A stretch of 64,000 nt of DNA from Sequoia sempervirens (GCA_007258455.2 VDFB02000003.1:46565889-46629888); one strand, 5' to 3'. Numbered from the stretch's first letter, positions 1 to 11,540 are shown. Made by a program: numbers and translations. The notes: generated by a model from the sequence alone, not told the origin.

Positions 1-300
1 GCAGATATCTAACAATTAAATGCAAATTTAATTAATAAACAAAGAAACTAAAACACACACAGAATAAATCATAACACAAAATTTAATGTGGTTCACCCAA
101 TCTGGGCTACATCCACTAAACCACAACCATCCAATACTTTTATTATCTAGTGTAAAACTTATTACAATCTTGCGAATAATTGCGTTTTTCATCATGTTGT
201 AATACCCATCCGAACCCCTTTTTAACAAGCTTAGAAGCTTCCAGATTTTGGCTTCTACAAAATGGATTTTTCTTTTTTCGTTGATTTTTCCCTTTACAGT
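1..300 (-). repeat. LTR-like repeat fragment
   Basis: The stretch near 88-112 (tggttcacccaatctgggct...) resembles a motif that recurs in many plant LTR or LARD-type repeats, where a GTGGTTC..CC core is followed by a short 'ctacatccac' box. No coding sequence is convincing; the 66-codon minus-strand frame here shows no domain. No partner repeat, target duplication or element boundary is visible, and the sequence runs off the window edge. The family assignment rests on pattern memory only. Confidence 0.3.
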
Positions 301-1160
301 ATACCATGGGAAAATTTATAAGTTCTTCATAGACTAATTATATGTAATCATTAGTTGTTAGCAACTGTTATATATAAATGATACAACATGACAGTTCAGT
401 CCTTCATAGAATACAAGCATATGAGTTTATTTTTAGAAGAGGAACAACAAATTTAAATCCTTTATTATAATTTTTGAGGCAAACTAAATCATTTGACAAT
501 TTTACATTGATAATAGTAACAAATACCACACAAAAGTAACTAGTGCAAGAAAACTTACAATCTAGGCAAAATATTCCCATAATGTTGTACAAGCTAGAGG
601 TCAATAACAGTGCATCCCCATCTTGTCTCCTCTATGAAGAAAATCTCCAGTTTTCTCAGCTCATCAAAGGCTCTCATATCTTCAAATTGTAAGTATAGGA
701 ATGCCTTGGTCGCAACTCAATATAAATTATAATTCTAACTGCTATTATGTACTTACAGTAACCAAAGAAAGTTAAAAGGATACATAGTTCATAATACTTG
801 TGCGGGGAGAGCCAAGATGTTCTAAGCTCCGTAAGCATTTGAGCCAAATATTTTAGGGCATCATGGAGATTATTTGAATCCTTTAGAAACAAAACAAAGT
901 CAATGATAAGTAGTCAAATCTGGATATTACAAATAATCAAGAGAACAAATTTTTTCAACACGACACATCAAAAACGGAACAACACAGTTAATTGAATTCA
1001 ACTAAAATGTGCAAACACTAGCTGGTTTTGAAAGTGTAGAAAGATAGATTAGGATAAAGAATCTTCGTCTTTCCAGACGAAGATGTTCTCACTTTACTGT
1101 TAGCAATGTTCTTTCTATATAGATCCTACCGGACCTTGACCTGGATTTTTCCCTCAGTTC
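301..1160. other. Unassigned AT-rich sequence with one perfect hairpin
   Basis: No gene or known repeat is recognised. Positions 1,061-1,084 form a perfect hairpin: a 10-base stem (atcttcgtct / agacgaagat) around the 4-base loop ttcc. Short frames on the minus strand at 404-604 and 674-892 have no recognisable domain and look like chance. Confidence 0.4.
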
Positions 1161-1397
1161 ATGGCACAATTGGGATTAAGATCCGAGCTCATGGATTCTC
1201 TCCATCTGAATCTAGGGGGCTGGAATTGGCAATCTAGCAAAGAAGTTATTGCTTGCACTACTTCCCACTCTATCTATGTATATTTTCCAATGAAGTATGG
1301 TAACACTAGCTACTCCTATCCTCCCGCAGTTATCTCAGCATTCTTTGTGTATCTATGTAACCAATTATGCAAATTTGTCAGTCTTTTGGAGGAATAA
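1161..1397 (+). CDS. Unrecognised 78-codon open frame
   Basis: An ATG-started frame of 78 codons. Its first half (LHLNLGGWNWQ, then EVIACTTSHSIYVYFP) has the look of a beta-rich exon such as a WD-repeat blade, but I cannot assign a family. The second half is hydrophobic and shows no motif. There is no upstream or downstream exon that I can link to it. It may be a captured exon or a chance frame. Confidence 0.2.
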   Translation: MAQLGLRSELMDSLHLNLGGWNWQSSKEVIACTTSHSIYVYFPMKYGNTSYSYPPAVISAFFVYLCNQLCKFVSLLEE

Positions 1398-2699
1398 ACT
1401 AGTTTTGTCTTAATCTTCCATGATTATAGTTGCTTTTGTGTCTACTCCATGTTTTTTTCTTAGTTCCATTCTCTTGTGAGCAATTTTATTAAAACCCTGA
1501 GAGGTGTTTGATGAATCTTTGTGTTGTTCAGTTTACTTTTTTAATCTCTTCACATCTTCTGTTGTTAATTTCAGGTGCCTGTTTTTTTATTTTGTAGGCC
1601 CCTTCTACTATGTTGTTCTCCTCTTTCAATATACATTGGTAGCTTTAATTTAAGAATAAGTGAAAATCAAAGGAGAAAGAAAAAAGAGATACAACTCAGG
1701 ATGAAGAAGATCTATAATTACAAATGACTCAAAAACCAAGAAATTTTTTAGGTCCATTTTGATTTAGATGGTGCTAAATATGAAATAAAGGTTCAAGGAG
1801 GGTTTCTAACATGTGGGATAATTGGGTAGGGACAAGCTGATGATGGATTGATGATCCACCAGATAAGAAATTGAGACAATCTTAAACAGTTTTCATTGGT
1901 GAGAACCAAATGAATATTCAACCATCATTTTTTCTCCCCAACAGTCCAATTGTGAGAAAGACAAGTAGTTGAAGTGAATTTACCAACTAAGAGAGATAGG
2001 ATGTAATTGGCACACCACTGATACTAATCAGGTGGTAGGTAGTTTGCAATTTGAATGTTAAAGCAACTGGGTAGTGCCACGGGCTGATCGGATAAGTTGT
2101 TTTGGTGTTGATTGGTGAAATGCACCATTGCAAGTAGGTGGTAATCATATCAATAAATTGTATTGGGAGGTTCAATGGTGTCATCGATCTCTTTTATATG
2201 CCTCCTATCAGGGTCCTGAGGGTACACATCACATATAGTTAATATGATTTGTCCAGTATTCTCTTAATTTCTTGTGGCCTCACATATCCATTTCAATCCC
2301 TACTCTCAAAGCAACTGTTTATGCTATCAGATAAGAGTGTTTCAAGTTTTGGACTGTAATTCTATTGTTTAAATATAAAAATTGTTCATATGTAATATTT
2401 CACTCTATCTTTTGTAATTTCAACATTATCATTGCATATACATCTCTAGAAGATGGTAGGTTCATTCCAGTAAGTCTAAATGTTTTATCCTGTAGCTATT
2501 GTATGGAACTAATTTTTGTATTCTACAAGCATGTGCAAGATATAAGTGATGATAGATTCTCCCCTTCTTTCTCTATCTGCAATGCCACTTATTAAGATTT
2601 AACCGACATGCATAGAAAAAGGATTCAAATTCTATTATAAGGTTCTATAGGAAAATTCAATCAACAATTCATTTGGTGTCAATTGGAAGAAACTAAGTT
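1398..2699. other. Unassigned sequence
   Basis: About 1.3 kb of AT-rich DNA without a supported gene, recognisable transposon domain or tandem structure. Open frames here are short and without motifs. Confidence 0.4.
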
Positions 2700-3060
2700 G
2701 AAGCTATCCAAGAACCACCGCCATAACAAGCGATCTGGTTTCACTCACGCCTGGATCTATTGAATGGTCGCTTCAAGGCCGGGTAAGGCTGCTAGGGTTT
2801 ATTGGAGCGGAAAAATTGAAAACGAATAGAATGAATTTGGATTCCAGTTAAAAATTATGATACCAGGGCACGATGCATGTAGAAGGCGTTCTGTTAGAGG
2901 CCTGCAGTGCCCTCTGCGAGCCATTTTTCCTGCTCCTCAGCGCTTCTCACAGTTTCGCTCTGCATCATCTTCTATTGCCAATCAATTCTCCAATTTTGTC
3001 TAACCCTAATCCTGCTCGCGCTTCTTCCTCTTTTGTATTTGACGTTTTAGTATAGGAAAG
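2700..3060. promoter_or_regulatory. Locally GC-richer segment with telo-box-like motifs
   Basis: This segment is richer in G and C than its surroundings and carries tagggttta (about 2,793) and taaccctaatcctg (about 3,000), which resemble the AAACCCTA 'telo-box' found near starts of many plant housekeeping genes. A 60-codon plus frame (2,873-3,055) and short minus frames start here. On the minus strand an ATG lies in GC-rich context upstream of a possible GT donor near 2,868. No downstream exon can be connected, so this could be a gene 5' end or an old fragment of one. Confidence 0.22.
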
Positions 3061-3680
3061 ATCTGGAATAGTGCATTTGTCTCATCCGCTTGCTTGATTT
3101 GTTTTAAGTTTGGTAGGAATTTCGTAAGTCGATTGGTTTAACTCTTTCTCAGTTGTTTCATGTCATATATGAAGGGAATGCTTTTAATAGGTACCGTGGT
3201 CGTGTTATTTTAGGTTCCCTTTGCATTTGACTAGTAGGTGGAGTCTTTCTCGCTGGAGTCTATGTAACAATGGTTTATTTATATAGTACCCGCTAATGGT
3301 TTTTCTATTATAAACTTTTGAATCACTATTTACACAATGAATCAATCACTCTTTTGCTTTCTATTTTAAAAATTTTGTTAATGCAAAACTTGTTAAAAAA
3401 ATTATTAGTTAAAAAGATTAATTATTTTATCAGTTAATTTGATTGAAGTATTATTCAAATCTTTATATCAATTAGAGAGACATGTTCTATATATATAGAT
3501 CGTAGAGTATTTAATGATGAGTTTAATGTTGGTTGATTGTCAAAAAATTTAAGATTATATAAAATTAATATGTGTGATCTTATAATTATTTATGCATGCA
3601 ATAAATTTTTGCCTATTTGTTATTTCTTTTATCTTATAAAATATCTTCTTTTATCCTTGTCATTCTTTTATAATATTGCT
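3061..3680. other. Unassigned sequence
   Basis: AT-rich stretch leading into the pyrimidine tract. No gene, RNA or repeat family is recognised. Confidence 0.4.
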
Positions 3681-4820
3681 CACTCCTCTCTCTATCTCTT
3701 TCTATCCATATCTTTCTCTACCTCTATCACGATCTCTCTATCTCTTTCACCATCCCCTCTATCTCTATATATCACTCCCTTTCTATGTCTCTCCCTCTCC
3801 CTCTATATATATTGAGCTCTCTCCCTCTCTCCCCTATCTTCTTCTCTCTCTCCCTCTCTAAATATCGCTCTCCCTCTCCCCCCTCTTCTTTATCTCCCTT
3901 TTCTACCTATCTATCTCCCTCTCTTCTCTCTCTTCCTCTTCAACCTATCTCTCCCTCTCTCCCTCTCTTCTCTATCTCTCCTCCTCTACCTATCTATATC
4001 CCTTTCTCTCCCTCACCCTCTCTATCTCCCCTCTCTATCTCTCCCCATCTCTCCCTCCCTATCCCCCCTATCCATCTCTCTATCTCCACCTCTCTTCCTT
4101 TCTCTTCCCATATATCTCCATCTCTCTTTCTCTTCCCATATATCTCTATCTCTCTCTCTTTCTCTCCCCATCTATCTCTATCTCCCCATACTCATTTCTC
4201 CCTTTCTCTATCTCTCCTTATTTCTCTCTCCCTCTCTCCATCTCTATATACTTATATCTAATTCTTTTTGTTTGTCTATCTCTTTGTCTCTCTCTCTCTC
4301 CCTCTCCTCTCTCTATATCTCTTTATATCTCTATCTCTCTATCACTCTATCTCACCATCTATATCTCTTTATCTCTTCATCTCCCTCTCCCTCTTTTTAT
4401 CCCTATCTCTCTCTATATTTATCTCTCCCTCTACCTATATCTCTCTATCTATATTTTTTCTCCCTCTTCCTCTCTCACTCTATCTTCATCTCTACCTCTA
4501 TTTTCCTCTCTCCCCCTTTATCTATATACATGTCTCCCTCTCTCTATCCATCCATATATCTCCCTGATCTCTATCCCTCTTTATATATTTATCTCTTCCA
4601 TCTCTATCTATCCCTCTCTCCTCTCTCTCTTTATCTCTCCCTATCCTTCTCTCCTCTCCTCCTCTCCATATCCCTCTCCTTCTACATCTCCATCTCTATC
4701 TCTATCTTCCTCTCTATCTCTATCTCCTTACCCTCTATCTCTCACTCTTCCCCACTCTATCTCTCCCTCTTTCTATCACTACCTCTCCATCTCTCTCTCT
4801 CTCTCCCTCCCTCTCTCCTT
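3681..4820 (+). repeat. Polypyrimidine low-complexity tract (CTCTAT/CTCC-type)
   Basis: About 1.14 kb in which the plus strand is almost entirely C and T, interrupted mainly by A in 'tatctc' and 'atat' steps. Units such as ctctctat, ccctctct and tatctctc are mixed without a fixed period. The open frames of up to 192 codons (S/L/P/Y/I-only translations) are consequences of the composition, since pyrimidine-rich codons cannot form stops. The opposite strand is a long polypurine strand. Confidence 0.95.
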
Positions 4821-6407
4821 ATTGCAAGCATAACACGAGCTTGTTGGTAATGGAGCTTGATCATCTTCCTAATTTAGAGGTTTTATTTCAATCATGTTTG
4901 GATCCCTGTAAGTGGATGCATAGTTTATTTGAAGCTATGATTTCTCCATTGAGACCTTTGTTGCACAAAAAACATCATTTGCTAAATGTCCTATCAATTG
5001 ACCTCATGTATTACATAAATAAATGCAAAAAATAGACCAAAATTTATCCTAATTGAAATCCCACACTTTTTCGGCGTACCCATTGCACACTAAGGTGTGA
5101 TTGCTAGTTAAGTTTGATTTGTATGTTTTATTTTAGAACTAGAATGGTAGAGATAGGATAGAATAATACCATTGGTTGAAAAGTCATTGCAAGAACCTTA
5201 AATTCATACCTTAAACCTACAAGATAAACCTTATAATCAAAACAAAAATCTAACACTTAAAACTAAAAACTATTGTATTTTGTGATAAAACAACCTTGTT
5301 TGACCTTAGTAAAGATGACTTATCTACTTGTTACATGATTAGGGCATAGTATTTGATGGGACCTACAATAAAACCCTTATGAATACAATGGGGGGTTTGT
5401 AGAAAGAGAAGACTATGTATGTGGTATTTCTAAAGTGGTACTTGGTTCAATTATGTGATGGTCAAGTAACACAAATCAATGCAAGATGATATCATTGGAT
5501 GAGTATTAGTTGGCTAGTATATTATTACTAGATCAATCAAAAGAAAATTGATAGCTAAGTAATTGAATTTTATTTTATTGACACTTGATAAATGCAAGAT
5601 TATAGAGGTATTATATTTCTCAATTGAAGTAAAGAAAGTGGTTGACATGGAAGTAAAATATTTTAGAAACTCATAAATGATACATATATAGATATATCTT
5701 CTTTATATTATCCTTGTAATTAGTTATGTATCTTCAAATATAAAAAATTGAAAAGGAATCCAATGTGTATCATCTAATAATAACTTATAGAAAATATCAA
5801 AAAGATCAATAGTAAAAAATATATATATTAACTAAGAAGCCATGCAAGCATACAATAGTATATGTTGGTAAAACTACAATAGTATATGTTGGTATACGTT
5901 CGTCGAAAAAGCGACGAAAATCTCATTTGAAGATTTCAATAAGATTTGTTTGTTCTAGAGATACCAAACAGATATTTTCCTATTAAATATTTTCAAAAAG
6001 TGCAACTTGTTCAAGAATAATGATTGGATGGGTTGGTAGAGCCTCTCATAATTCTCCCGAGATTTATCAAGAAATCCAACCTTGATCCAAGCCACATGAT
6101 AAATATGGTCAAATGTGGTCCTTAAAATCAAGGTAGAAGTGTTGATACACTTTAATGGTTGTTAAGGTTTAAATGTTTGTGTTGGTCACTTTGTGGGTTG
6201 TTTCGATTCTTTTATTATTCAATTCAATTTTATCTTGACTTTGTTGATCAAATGTAATTTTTTTTGTTATATTTTACATTTTCAAGCATACAAAAAATAA
6301 TTCTACTTTAGCTAAATGTATGTAATGATTTTTTTCGTGTTTTGATTGTAAGAACGACTAATTGTCATAATTAATTAACCAAATTAAATGGTTTACTCCA
6401 TGCAATT
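4821..6407. other. Unassigned sequence with a 20-bp direct duplication and a stem-loop motif
   Basis: No gene is recognised. A perfect 20-base direct repeat (tacaatagtatatgttggta) occurs at 5,851-5,870 and 5,875-5,894, separated by aaac. Immediately after it, 5,899-5,918 is a perfect stem-loop: ttcgtcg, loop aaaaag, cgacgaa. The same stem-loop with one change reappears in the left arm of the hairpin element at 7.83 kb. Confidence 0.5.
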
Positions 6408-7823
6408 TTATTTTATTTTTTTGGGTAATTCAAATGAGGTGTAAGGGCTTTCTCCCTTTATATTTATAATTTGACAAAAATTACATAAGAAATTTAGCCA
6501 TTACAAAGCATGATCTAAAGAATTACATATTTCATATACCACACAACATGCCAAACAAACAATATTCCAACCCAAGCATTACATGTTTGATATTTCATAT
6601 AAAAAATTGACAATATTCTGAGCCGCACTGTCAACCAAACTACATACAAAATAGTTGTAGTTACTAACAAGAGACAACTAACAATATCATTGAACAAATA
6701 ATAGGTTTTCATATTTCAAATTTTTTTATTAAAGATAAAATTACCAACAACTAAAATGAGCCCCATTACCAATTTCTAAGGTGACACTAAGACCATAGGC
6801 TATCCACAACTAAGGTTGTGTTCTCCTAATTGACTAGCCCTACTCTACGTTGCAAAAACTTGATAGATGTTACCTTCATGATACTAAACCTTTCCTAATG
6901 AGGGGAGTGATTGACTTTTTTACCAAGAGCTAACACTCCCATTAAAGGTTTGCATGACCTCCCTTGACCTTTAAAAAGTCCTAAATATTGACCAATTATA
7001 TCACCAATTCCATAAATCTAGCCTTAATTCCTCTCATGATGTCTATTGAAGCCAACCCATAAATTTGAGGCCCATGAAAGGGAGAGACTCCATCTTGACT
7101 AGGTTCACTTTCTCCACCACCTCTTCCATACGATGTCAGAGCTTCTCCCAAATGTAATAGGTCCCAATGCCTTTATTAGTTCTTTATCACAAGTGATAGT
7201 GAAGATATTTGAGACAAACATTGAAGAGATTTATGTATTGACTCAATGATGAGTAGCCCCTTCAATGAAGTATTTCTCAGTATCTCTAGTGTTTCCTCCA
7301 TCGTATCAACACCCTAAAAAAAACCTTATGTAGTCTAGTTTCATTTATTTCACCTGTGAAATCCATCTACCTTAGCTCCCCACCAAACGAAATATATGGC
7401 TATATTATTATTGCTACTAAAGGCACTTCAAAACTAATAGATGATTAAGTTGTTTGCTTTGAATAGATGGGTTGTTGACATATATCTTTATCTCTCTTGA
7501 GACTTCCAAGTGTATAATAAGTCTTTTGTATTGATTGAGAAGCATTTTAAGGGAGGGTTGCATCAAGTAAAATGATGAATTTGAACCCAAAATCAACCAT
7601 TTATCCCATCCCAAATCTTGCTAAGGTGGGTCCAGCTCCTAATGTCATCACTAATAATTAATTTACCATTTTCATAAATGTGTTGGTTGAATAGGAAGTG
7701 TACCACCTTGTTTCCTTCCCAATAGCAATGGGGAATTATAAATGAAGATAATGTGTCCAAATTTCCCATGACTTTCAATATTTTGAATGTCCCATGACTT
7801 TCATGTTCCCTAATCAAGATCAA
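6408..7823 (-). pseudogene. LINE 3' remnant with RNase H C-terminal motif
   Basis: Read on the minus strand, the frame starting at 7,823 contains IIPHCYWEGNKVVHFLFNQ, which matches the H-x-YREGN-x-x-AD-x-LAN segment at the end of the RNase H domain of plant L1-type LINEs. The usual Arg is Trp and the usual Ala-Asp is Val-His, so it is degraded. The frame at 7,417-7,614 lies downstream in the same orientation without a recognised domain. A T-rich run at about 6,408-6,427, which would be an A-rich 3' tail on the minus strand, is a plausible end. Reverse transcriptase and endonuclease are not visible. The 3' limit is inferred. Confidence 0.4.
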
Positions 7824-7826
7824 TAT

Positions 7827-7954
7827 TTATGCCCGACGTTCGTCGAAAAAGCGATGAAAATATGGGATCATCAAAATTTTGACGAAAGTCACTGTTCGTC
7901 AAAATTTTGACGAAAATCACTATTCGTCAAAATTTCGACTAACGTCGGGCATAA
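7827..7954. mobile_element. MITE-like inverted-repeat element (128 bp)
   Basis: Positions 7,827-7,848 (ttatgcccgacgttcgtcga..) and 7,933-7,954 are inverted repeats of 22 bases with one mismatch. Between them, the phrase 'gttcgtcaaaattttgacgaaa' recurs in both orientations, so the whole unit can fold into nested stems. There is no coding capacity. Clear target duplications are not seen: the flanks are AT-rich and ambiguous. It sits directly upstream (in LINE orientation) of the minus-strand RNase H remnant. It could be a MITE or a fold-back repeat. Confidence 0.55.
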
Positions 7955-8058
7955 TTTTTTTTAAAAAACTAAAAAGTACACATGTACTCGACGATTCATC
8001 TAATTGTACATCTTTCGTCAGAAAGTTTCGTCGTATTTTGTAGTCAAATGAGTTAGTG

Positions 8059-8262
8059 GAAGCAAAACTAGAAGCAAAACTAGAAGCAAAACCGAAAGCA
8101 AAACTGGAAGGAAAACCAGAAGCAAAACCCAAAGCAAAACCCGAAGCAAACCTAGAAGCAAAATTGGAAGAAAAATTGGAAGCAAACTTGGAAGCAAAAT
8201 TGGAAGCAAACCTAGAAGCAAAAATGGGACTAGACATGGAAGCAAAACCGAAAGCCAAATTG
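8059..8262 (+). repeat. 12-bp minisatellite, 17 in-register units
   Basis: Seventeen consecutive units of exactly 12 bases follow the consensus gaagcaaaactg, with no insertion or deletion. In one plus frame each unit reads as a four-residue repeat of the EAKL/EAKP/EANL type; on the minus strand it reads FAS-rich. Both frames stay open across the array, but neither has an ATG at a sensible place (an in-frame ATG comes only at about 8,224), so a protein is not supported. The strict 12-base register means that codon frame has been kept whether or not it is translated. Confidence 0.9.
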
Positions 8263-8532
8263 GGCGCCAATTTTGGCACAATTTATGTTGTTACTTCCTG
8301 ACGCTATTTTGGGCACTAATGGAGGCGCTCTGATTTTCCAGTGCTAAAACCAGTGCTAAATCCAACGCCAAATCTGGTAGAAACGTTGGCACAAAATACG
8401 GCGCCAAGATGACCATGCTTGTTTATGTCGAGTTTAGCGCCAGCCAAATTGCTCAATTCATGTACTCAAAATACACTAAAATTTGGCGCTAAATCCAATG
8501 CTAATTGCATGTTGTGTTGTTGTGTCATAATG
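8263..8532. repeat. Short arrays of GGCGCC/GCGCTAAA-type motifs
   Basis: Variants of 'ggcgccaa', 'ggcgctaaat' and 'gtgctaaa' occur repeatedly in both orientations. Around 8,339-8,374 there are three 12-base units (ccagtgctaaaa, ccagtgctaaat, ccaacgccaaat), the same period as the array just upstream. No gene is seen. The region ends where recognisable reverse transcriptase begins. Confidence 0.5.
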
Positions 8533-10620
8533 GTTGTTTACCAAGATGACCTGACAACATACTTAATGAATGCAGAGGATCATTGCATGCATCTAGAGAA
8601 GATATTCATCAAAGCACTTGAGTATGGGATATCTTTGAATCCCAAAAAGTGTCATTTTGTTGTAACCGAAGGGAAATTACTAGGACACATAGTTTCCAAG
8701 GAGTCATAATTGATCCAAAGAAATTGGAGGCCATTAATAAGATTCATATCCCTAAAATAGTGACGGTTATCCAATCCTTCTTTGGACAAATCAACTTTGT
8801 CAGAAGATTCATCTCCAATTTTGCTGAAATTATAAAACCTATATCAAAAATGTTGAAGAAAGGGGCACTAGTTGATTGGAAATATGAAGCCATAGATGCA
8901 TTTGTTTCAATAAAGAGAGTCATCAAAGAATCCCCTGTATTAAAGTCTCTAGATTTTAGCAAACCCTTCCAGATCTTCTCTTTTGCATCTTACCATATTG
9001 TTGTTGATGTGATGTTGCAAAAGAATGAAGAGGGGTATGAGCAACCAATCTCATTTTTTAGTAAGTCACTTCAAGGATCTAAACTAAAATATGATGCCAC
9101 ATAAAAGCAAGCTTATGCACTGGTAAAAGTAGTGAAAGCATTTAGGCCATACCGAGTAGGGGCACAGGGTATTTCTTATGTGCCAAATGCATCAGTTAAG
9201 GATGTTTTCGTACAGACAGAAATCATGGGAGGGAGATGTAGGTGGATTAATAGAATTTAAGAATTCAACATTGACATCCAAATTACAAAATTTGTTAGAG
9301 GGAAAGTTTTGGAAAAATTTATATGGTTGAATCCAACTTGGAAGCTGCTCAAGTTTGTAGCATTAAAGAATGTAAGGATTTGATTTCAAGAATTGAACAC
9401 ACACATTGGTATACAGATATAGCCTATTACCTCAAACGTATGAAGTGCCTTGACAATATGAATGATAATAAGAAGAGAACACTGAAACTCCAAGCATCAA
9501 AGTATGTTTTTTATAAACAATGATCTATTTTGGAAAAACAAGGTATCCTATTGTTATGTCTAGATGAAGGACAAGTAGAACAAACCTTGAAAGAAATGCA
9601 TGAAGGTGTATGTGGAGGTCACTTTTTATAGCTAAGACCACTACACATAAGATACTAAGAGTTGGTTACTATTGGCCAAAGGTCTTTGTGGATGCTCATA
9701 AATATGTAAGGAAGTGTGAGGCATGCCAGAAATTCTTTGGAAAATTGAAATATCAAGAAGCTTTACCATTAAGGCCCATGTAAATTGAAGCACCATTTCA
9801 CCAATGGGGTATTGAATTCATAGGTGAGATAATGGATAAATCAAGTGGGGGGCATATATGGATACTCGTAGCCACTGACTAATTTACCAAATGGATTGAA
9901 GCAATCCCCACCAAGAAAGCTATGAGTAAAGTAGTGATCAATTTCTTGCTAGAAAATGTCATCACAAGGTTTGGAGTCCTTTCCAGATTAATCATAGATA
10001 ATGGGATGTGCTTTAGATCTGATGAATTCAATAAATTTTTTGAATCCTATGGCATAGTGATTTATTATGCTTTCCCTATCACCCTCAAGCTAACGAGCAA
10101 GCCGAATCTAGCAATAAGATCATTATGAAGATAATTAGAACACGGGATCTTTGGATTCAAAACTAAAACTAGCATTATGGGTAGACAAGATCACAGTGAA
10201 AAAGGCTACTACAAAATATCCCTTTGAACTAGTTTATGGAGCTCAAGCAAGAATGCCAAGGAATAACCTTTTTCCTGTTTACAAATTCAAGTTACAGGAG
10301 GATATGGATATTCCTGAGCCTATGGAAGAAAGGATGGAGTATTTAGCAGAACTAGATTAGGTTTGAATTCAAGCATAGAAAGAAAATGAAAAAAAGCAAC
10401 AATAGAAGAAGTATTTATTTGACAAGAGAGCTAAGAACAAAAAAATTAAAATTAATGACAAGGGAAAACATGGAAAGTTTGAGGCCTTATGGTTGGGACC
10501 ATTCATCATCACAGATAGATGTGGGGAAGATTCATATTATCTATAGAACATGATAGGAGAAAATCAAGAATTTTCAGTGCATGGACAATTCCTAATACAC
10601 TTATTTTATTAAAAGAAGAT
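8533..10620 (+). pseudogene. Ty3/gypsy retrotransposon pol remnant (RT-RNase H-integrase)
   Basis: The domains run in gypsy order. The RT catalytic block VYQDDL is at about 8,536-8,553, followed by NPKKCHFVVTEGKLLGHIVS. The RT thumb and connection to RNase H are at 8,703-9,104 (FFGQINFVRRF, DFSKPFQIF). RNase H continues to about 9,320. A degraded HHCC zinc finger (GGHF ... CEACQKF) lies near 9,600-9,740. The integrase core is at 9,790-10,130 (WGIEFIG, TKWIEAIP, IIDNGMCF), and the C-terminus (KGKHGKFEALWLGPF) is near 10,460. The first integrase Asp (normally W-G-x-D) is Glu. The copy changes frame repeatedly and has many stops. Everything upstream of the YxDD block (gag, protease, RT fingers) is missing. 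It is inactive; such proteins copy and integrate the element DNA. Confidence 0.9.
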
Positions 10621-10735
10621 TAAAATCCATGAACAATAGTTTAGGCTTTCTCCATTTTTTCTAGTTTGGTCTGCATCCCAAAGATAGTTCTAGATTCTTG
10701 CAATGTCTAAATATCCATTCATCCCCAACTGGAGC

Positions 10736-11540
10736 TACTATTAGAACCTCCAAAATTTGCATAATTTCACCATCATTGCTGATCTTGAACCAATGATTGG
10801 AGCCTTGATCCTATGTTAAAATTTCTCTACCTTCCTGAGCTTACTCACTACAAATAGAAAAATAAGCTTTTAGGTCTGACTGACACTGAAAATAAAAAAC
10901 AAAGATCTAAAAGGCTTTAAAGATTAGAAAATTGTTCAACATTTTAACAAAATGATATCTAAAATATTGCATCCATTATAAAATGCATAAAAAATCCATT
11001 ACCGCACCCCGCGGCAGCATATGTTCAATTCTAAAGGTCCTTGATGGGTTGGAGAGAGAAAGAAAGTAGTGTAAACCTTTACTACAATACTGTGGCAATC
11101 AAAAGAGGTATGTGCAGGATGGTGGGACATAAGAGACAATATGAAATGTTTACCTCTATATTGTGACAGTTAAATATAGGGAGCGCAGGGTAGCGGTAAG
11201 GAAACACTTAACAATGAAAGTAACCTACAGCCCCACAAGGAGTAAATAGTGAAACTGTGGTATGGTGGTAAACCTTCACTTAGCTATTGGAGGTAACCCA
11301 CTATCCTGCGATGATTCAAAGTGGAGTGTGCAGGGTGACGGTCTGAGATTGTTTAACCCATTGTCTCGCAACAAGCAAAATGAAGAATGTGGTATAGCGG
11401 GGAGAATAAAGAATGATAAAATTACATTTCCACCCCACGACGGTCTTGATATGACAAAGTGATAGTGTGTTACAAGCTGTCAAAGCATTTATATCGATAG
11501 TGGCAGTGATTACACCACCTATCTTGGATTGTTCGATCCT
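10736..11540 (+). repeat. Probable 3' LTR of the gypsy element (LTR-X, copy a)
   Basis: This roughly 800-bp block is clearly similar along its length to 26,374-27,196. Shared landmarks are the start (ttagaacctccaaaattt versus ttacaacatccaaaattt), 'gatctaaaaggctt', 'gcatatgttcaattctaaaggtcctt', 'gtgtaaacctttact' and 'tttatatcgatagtgg...tacaccacctatct'. It begins about 100 bases after the pol C-terminus, the normal place for a 3' LTR. Inside are many short GCGG/GGTAA variants. A clear polypurine tract and exact ends are not visible, so limits are approximate. The 60-70-codon frames within it are not genes. Confidence 0.6.

Noticed and set aside
3537..4850. Several long plus-strand open frames (up to 192 codons)
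   Set aside because: Their S/L/P/I/Y-only translations come from the polypyrimidine tract, which cannot form stop codons in most frames.
7920..8301. Open frames on both strands across the 12-bp minisatellite
   Set aside because: They lack an ATG at a plausible start and simply follow the in-register repeat; no flanking gene structure.
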